A stretch of 64,000 bases of DNA from Acheta domesticus (taxonomy: Eukaryota; Arthropoda; Insecta; Orthoptera; Gryllidae): the NCBI GenBank assembly GCA_031308135.1, contig JAHLJT010008756.1:75685397-75749396 (forward strand), given 5' to 3'. A program made the translations under genes and the position numbers. Shown piece after piece: positions 58,327 to 64,000 of the stretch. A model generated the notes under the pieces. It had not been told where the DNA came from and made no database searches. It saw only the letters and a list, made by a program, of their open reading frames with translations. The stretch's first letter is position 1. Each line of letters starts with the position of its first letter.

Positions 58327-58865
58327 CGGGAGAGATGGCTCAGGGCAACAACTAATGACACTGCAGGGCCGCTGACCGGGACGTCGTAAATTCGAGTGCC
58401 GACAGTGTCAGGATTTTCGACACTAACCAGATAGCTATGACGAGTTCTGTCGGTATTTGGACGAGAATTCTAGAGGCCGGCTTCTCTGATCGGTAGTTTT
58501 CCGCGGTTTCTCCGATCAATACTAGGTCAATGCCGGAGAAGTACCCTAATAAACGGGCCATGGACGACGAGCGATCTATCCTTCCTCTTCCTTGTGTTAT
58601 CCAAACCCTTTACTTACACAGTAACACACTACACATGCCGCAGACCGGTTGGAAGCTTAAGAGCTTGCCGCAGCTAGTGGGATGCCCCGTTGCTGGGAGA
58701 TACATGGTTGGAGAAAACCTCGCTTGTCGACGGTACGTCGGCGCCGGATCCCGCCACCCAACAGAAAAAGACCATCGCTACCTTCCGAGAAAATAGCTTG
58801 CACTACACTTACGAGACGAATGAACTTAAGGGTTGACGGACTCAGAATCATTAAGAATCAATCAA
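58327..58865 (+). repeat. SINE, full length, plus orientation
   Basis: Head GAGAGATGGCTCAGGGCAAC (A box) and AAATTCGAGTGCCGACAG (B box), body as in the other copies, tail AATCAATC. About 539 bp. Confidence 0.85.
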
Positions 58866-59029
58866 TACTTCTTCTCTTCTTCATTTTCCGGGCATTCGAT
58901 GAATTGTGTGATTAACTACTTGGCTGTCCGGGGGACAGCAGCACAGGTGCCAACATTTCTGCCGCCACTCTCCGACCTTCCTCAGGGCGAAATGCGTGGA
59001 TATAGATTGCGCACAAATGTATTTATCCC

Positions 59030-59440
59030 GGGAGTATCGGTGTTCTTTCCACACTGGTTGTTGTGGTACGGCATCGACCTACATGTCCACTTGCGAGGAT
59101 TTCCCATCCAGGTGTCTCTCAGAAGGGCACCGCCCCAGACGGAACAAGCTCTAAGCTCCCGAAATATATGGTAGTGTAAGTGCCGTGTGTGCGAATTAGG
59201 GGAAAGGGAGGACAAGGAAGAGGAAGGAAAGATTGCGCGCATTCCGAGACCTGTTAAGCTTCTGCTCCGGCGTTAACCGGAAGAAACCACAAAAAGCGAT
59301 CGGCGTGAGCAGCCAGGTAGAAGTCTCCTCCAGAAAGCGATAGAATTTGACCTCGTGATGTAGCTAGTGTAAATAATCCGCCACCATCGCGACGCAAACC
59401 CTAGAACCTTCCTGTCACAGTGGCTAGTCATCGGCAATGC
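59030..59440 (-). repeat. SINE copy, minus orientation
   Basis: Blocks GATTTCCCATCCAGGTGTCT, CAAGCTCTAAGCTCCCGAAA, AAGTCTCCTCCAGAAAGCGA. Confidence 0.7.
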
Positions 59441-59469
59441 TGTGCTAAATGTAGCCGTTAAACCCGACG

Positions 59470-59760
59470 GAATTTCTTTCTAGGTATTAAAATTTACTAT
59501 TTCGGTGTTCTGACTCCTTCAATGTAAGAGCAAATTCTCGGAAGATCTAAGCTCTGTTTCTATCAGGGGTGCTCAAGGGGACGGCCATTTGGTGTGGCCC
59601 GGACCTACTGTTATACACGAGCAACCGGCCTGCCTCTCTGCCTGTCGAGTCAACATAGGGTTGGGAAGGGGAGGCGCTCGCCTTGCTGATAAGAGGGAAA
59701 CGAGTCTAATGGGAGTGGCACACGGGCCTTTGCAGCGGGTATCTGCGGGCAATTTAGCAC
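59470..59760 (+). repeat. hAT-like repeat, plus copy of an inverted pair
   Basis: Contains CAGGGGTGCTCAAGGGGACG (hAT-like end) and upstream TCTCGGAAGATCTAAGCTC. The same sequence lies inverted at 62480-62800. Confidence 0.6.
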
Positions 59761-59837
59761 AAAATACTGCGTTTGTGCATCTCTGATTGGGAAACACTCG
59801 TCCAGTTGCCCAATTGATCATAGGTAATACCACGAGT

Positions 59838-59940
59838 GCTTTGGAAATAGTCGATAAATTACCGGCTCGCGAATTGAGGAGGGGATTTATCTGAGAATTT
59901 CCAAAGCACGAGTGGTATTTAACAGGACTATTGGATGAGT
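59838..59940. repeat. Short hairpin
   Basis: ACCACGAGTGCTTTGGAAAT is followed about 55 bp later by ATTTCCAAAGCACGAGTGGT, a nearly complete inverted copy. Confidence 0.75.
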
Positions 59941-60478
59941 GGAATTATGTCCAACAGAGTTCCAAAATGACCAAATGTAGCAAATAACTGAAAGCTGTTG
60001 GCGATACGCGAGACATGAAAAAAGGAAGAGATATAGGCTTTTCCATGTAACGCGTAACTATGTATAGATTATGTTCTAAACGAGACTAAAACATGTTGTA
60101 ACGAGTTGTACGATGTATTAGGTTGAACAGAATATTAAAAGATTATCATCAGTCAAACGTAGACTTTTTGAAAAATAGTGATAACAAAAGATATGTTAAA
60201 ATCAAAGAGGTTATGTTAAGTGCATAAGCAGTTTATTGGACATCGGCATAGCGATCGATGTATGCCGCCTACTAATATAGATGAGACACAGTTAATGACT
60301 GGCCAATAGAGAGAAGTGGTAAGAAAAATTGGATATAAAAAGCGATAAACGTTTTGAGATACACCACCCTGATGGGGACATTTTGTATGAAGTTTTGAAA
60401 TCTATTGGTTTTAATTTCACGACTGGAATAGTCGGCGTTATTTACAATGTTAGGGCCAAGTTGGCGCAAGAAGGAGTC

Positions 60479-60507
60479 GTGTGTGTGTGTGTGTGTGTGG
60501 GGGGGGC
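60479..60507. repeat. GT microsatellite with G-run
   Basis: (GT)n followed by eight or more G. Confidence 0.95.
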
Positions 60508-60509
60508 AT

Positions 60510-62479
60510 GGAGCCCCCAAGTCAGGCTCCAGTTCGAGTTCTGTTGGCAATACCCCACTACACGCACACGGTCAGGGGAAATTAAGGAGAGGCTTCTTCC
60601 GTGCATGTGAGTGGTGTATGACTCCGTCATCAACATGGGAAACTGATAACGTCTCCCAGGCACGTTATGGGTAGATGTTCTCTAATCATTCTGGAGTATT
60701 GAGACCTCAGTCTGAAAGTGTGTCTGCATGGCCCCTGGTACACACAAAGCAGAGTAGCAAGCTGCATGATCTTCCTTCTTCTATACTGATCTTCCTTCAC
60801 ATAATACAGTTCTTATTGCACAATTTTACACGGATGTATCGTCAAGTAGACACTTCACTGATACAAGACCAAATTCAACAATATTAACATAAAAAATAAA
60901 TGTGTGGAATTCGAAATTTTATATATTCGAAAAAATTCTTGAAAGAAGAAACTACACCCTCTACCCCTCGCGTTAAAAAGTATGGTACCCCCTCCAACAA
61001 ACCCGTCAAATATTTAGAATGATTTTTTTTGTACGAAATTCAATTGGAGAAATCAAACAAACGCAAAAGTAAACTCAGTCAAAATAAAATTATTAATTAT
61101 TATAATTATTAAAAATAATACAATTACGAGTATTAATTAACATTAACCGTTTACTATCCTTTCCGGCCATTTACTATCCTATTCTAAACCTATTATTTTG
61201 TATGTCAATCGTATCTAGATTAATGCCGCAAAAATATGGTAAAAAATCGATGAACGTTTAATTGTAAAGAGCGTATTGTACCTTCGCTTTTCTTGTTTCC
61301 ATCTTTTTTTGGTTACATAAAACTAGATTTTAAAGATACTACTCTTCGCGCAAGTAAACCTGTTCCTGCTGATTCCGAGAATACCAACCACACATACCAT
61401 CATTCAACAATTTAAAAAGTACATGCTTTCATGTCCCATATAGTAAAACTAAAGCGGCGCCACGAGATAGGACGAAAGAGCTTTTCTACTGTTTTGGCTC
61501 GAAAGCCAAGAAATCGCTGTTTTTCAACGCGCTCTACAGCCGATACCGCTTTTCAGTAAATTAAAGTTAATAAATGCATTTTGTAGAAAAAGTGTGTCAA
61601 CTTTAATTTTGTAAACAATAGCTGTTCCGATATAACGCATAATTTTGAGGACATTTGCAAAAAACTGAAGTCCAATATTTTAGTTTTTTTTCCTTCACTT
61701 TTCTCTCCCAAGCCGAGTATTTTTTAAGATGGCAAACATAATCAACACACACACAAACTCCATATATAACCGTGGAGGAAAAAAAAACTTCCGGATTTTC
61801 CCCCAACCTCTTCCCTTTTGAGCACCGGGTAATTGGACTAAAATATATACACTACGACAGACTCAGCACAGTTAACTATCGTCATGAAGACAGTCGTCTT
61901 ACTAAATTCTTTTATGCTGCTGTCAGACCTTCTATCATGCTAGTTACAGCATTGTGACACAACCTTCAATCCGTTAAAAAAATATATGCTTGCTCATTCA
62001 TAACATATTTAATCTTTGCAAGAGGCGCCATTTTGCTTCTCGTCGCGGTCAGTGCACTGCCCCCATGGGCCAGACCTCACACGTTTCCAAGAGTCCAATT
62101 GTTCCAAGACAAGGCAAAATGACTGTCTTTGCGTACTGTCGACCAGCTAGACAGGGCTCAAATGGGCAGTTTTCTTCAAGAAAAGAAATTGAAAACTCCG
62201 AGAGGGGTGAAATCGAAGTATGAATGAGTGAAACGAAGTTCTTCTTCGATTGCGAACCATAGTGTAAATGTGTACTAAGAACACTCTAGAGAATGTGTTC
62301 TTGAAAAATTTCCTTTATTTGGTTTGAACATTTCAAAGCGTGAAAATCATAAAAGAGGCACGGAATTTGAGTGGTTTCCCTGGTTAGAGGAAATTAATCT
62401 TTTTCCAGAAGGGGGCATTAAACTCTCAAGGAAAGGGGTGATTCCCAGACGTCTTGACAACTTGCCCCTTTCAGCTAGT
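60510..62479. other. No gene seen
   Basis: AT-rich intronic or intergenic DNA. A piece at 61740-61850 looks repeat-like; no exon of the receptor was found. Confidence 0.4.
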
Positions 62480-62800
62480 TGCCATCGTGTAAATCAGAGC
62501 GGCCAAACTGACCGCGGACGCCCGCTGTAGAGGCCCAAGTGCCACTCACATCAGACTCATTTCCCCCTCTACCAGCACGGCGAGCACATCCCCCCCATCC
62601 TCTGTGTTGACTCGACAAGCAGAGAGCCAGGCGTGTGGCCCGTGTAATAAGCGTAGGCCCGGACCACACCAAGTGGCCGTCCACTTGAACACCCCTGGTC
62701 GAAACGGAGCTTAGATCTTACGAGAATTTGATCTTACACTGAAGGATTCAAAACGCCGAAGTAATACATTTAATACTGAAAGAATTTTCATCGAGATTGT
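62480..62800 (-). repeat. hAT-like repeat, minus copy
   Basis: Inverted relative of 59470-59760: CCACTTGAACACCCCTG end and GAGCTTAGATCTTACGAGAA. Confidence 0.6.
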
Positions 62801-62832
62801 TGTATAAATTTAACTTAGAGCAAACATTGTCG

Positions 62833-63318
62833 CTATCTCGGCAGTGCCTCCGACCGGGAGATCTTAGGGTTCTGATCCAGACAGAGTATTTTCGACTGTA
62901 GTTAGTGAGATGAGAGAATTGTACAACCGGCTGTTCTGACCAATAGTTTTCCGTGTTTTTCCCTTCGATACCAGCCGAATGTCAGAGCAGTAACATAACA
63001 AACAGGACACGTAACGCGCACGATCTTTCCTTCTATCTCCTTGTCCCATACTCTCTCCTTACACACACAAATACATGCTGTTCTCAACCGCTATTGTCTG
63101 GAGTTCAGTAGGGAGACAAGTTTGTGAAGGCTGGGGCTGTGGCCTGCTGAGGGAGACAATTGGAGCAAGCCGACTTGTAGGTTAGCGCCGATCTTACCAT
63201 CCAATGGGGAAGGAATCACCAACACTTCCCGAGATGAAATATTCACTACACAAACCGGCCTAATGACCACAGCATTTAATGTGTCCCGAAACATCAATAA
63301 ATTAATTAATTAATCCAC
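62833..63318 (+). repeat. SINE copy, plus orientation
   Basis: Decayed B box (GGGTTCTGATCCAGACAG), a body with GTCAGAGCAGTAACATAACA, and a 3' tail of ATTA repeats (63299-63315). Confidence 0.75.
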
Positions 63319-64000
63319 CGGGTTTGCTCACCACGAAATACTTCATCAGTAACTCTATTCAAATGAATCTGTAATGCAAATGTAACAGTTTCAGTGAAAA
63401 GAGTGGCAAATGAAAAGTTTGATACTTGTAAGAATTAAAAACCGAAGATAAAAAATTGTTTTTGAATTTAAAGAATCAAATGTATCTATATCAGACAGTT
63501 AAATGATTCATAAAGACCGTTGACATTATTGTAAGTACTAGTTATAAAACTAAACTAATTAGAATAGTTGTGATGTCACGTTGAATAATGTATTTCAAGT
63601 AAGGTTTGTAATGTATTGTATTTCAACTTGTACAACTTGTATTTCTCCAAGGAAATTCGTGGAAATTTACGTATGATTACAGCTCAGATGAAAAACAACA
63701 ATTTCCGAATTACTATTGAAATAATTAATCAATATTCCATTTCATGGTACAATTACAGCATTGAAAAACATTATGTTCAGGAAATTAAAAATGTTTTCTG
63801 TCATATCTAAGAACGGTTAAATCTACGATCGGATATTTTTTAATGATTAATAAAGATTGTAATAGGTATTTACCTCTGATATAATTAACATTCAATACCA
63901 TACTAATTTAAATTTTCTGTCGCAGGAAGCATCCCATGCTTTTAATGTGACCTTTTAGTGCACTTTTAATCAATTTCTGAGTGATTTGCTTCTTCACACG
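63319..64000. other. No gene seen
   Basis: AT-rich. An acceptor-like site at 63925 (tctgtcgcag) is followed by a stop after a few codons in the phase needed by the receptor. Confidence 0.4.

Noticed and set aside
17203..60507. CRISPR array or bacterial operon
   Set aside because: Repeats are microsatellites, minisatellites or transposons; the window is eukaryotic.
63925..63965. Possible receptor exon 7 (acceptor tctgtcgcag, then GSIPCF in the right phase)
   Set aside because: A stop follows after six codons and there is no pore, TM2 or S2 similarity; probably chance.

Overview
The window looks like insect nuclear DNA from a large, transposon-rich genome. The evidence is an insect-type ionotropic receptor (IR75 clade) split by kilobase introns, GT-AG splice sites, AT-rich intergenic DNA with sharp GC-rich islands, and many metazoan transposons (Harbinger, Tc1/mariner, piggyBac-like, hAT and foldback MITEs, Jockey-type LINEs, tRNA-derived SINEs). 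A polyneopteran (stick insect, cockroach or termite) would fit, but the genus cannot be read from the sequence. A run of exactly 1000 N (20685-21684) is a scaffold gap.

Layout. 1-3.0 kb: decayed mariner, a TTAA-flanked piggyBac-like MITE, a GC island, a 158-bp duplication and the C-terminus of an R2-type retrotransposon. 3.7-4.7 kb: a GC-rich coding exon on the minus strand (4480-4723), followed downstream by a tandem array made from its own 3' end. 4.8-13 kb: SINEs, hAT MITEs, a LINE fragment and a GC island at 10.3 kb. 12.7-14.05 kb: a mariner-type MITE, a satellite that repeats its end, and a CpG island with a perfect RFX X-box and a likely minus-strand first exon (13775-13801). 14-27 kb: SINEs, a dispersed repeat, a pogo-like end and a frameshifted Jockey-like LINE on the minus strand (about 21976-26560). 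27168-30036: a complete Harbinger/PIF transposon carrying a spliced MYB-like gene and an intact DDE transposase. 30.6-32 kb: a dead Tc1. 32-42 kb: repeats and AT-rich DNA.

42.3-58 kb holds the main host gene, the 5' two thirds of an IR75-like chemoreceptor on the plus strand. It has six exons with matching phases, from signal peptide through ligand-binding lobe S1 and TM1 to the pore loop. The pore end, lobe S2 and last membrane helix are missing and probably lie beyond 64 kb. The rest (58-64 kb) is its next intron, filled with SINEs and MITEs.

Two patterns stand out. GC-rich exons or islands repeatedly sit directly against tandem arrays. Several receptor exons also have a transposon or satellite ending within about 30 bp of a splice site.
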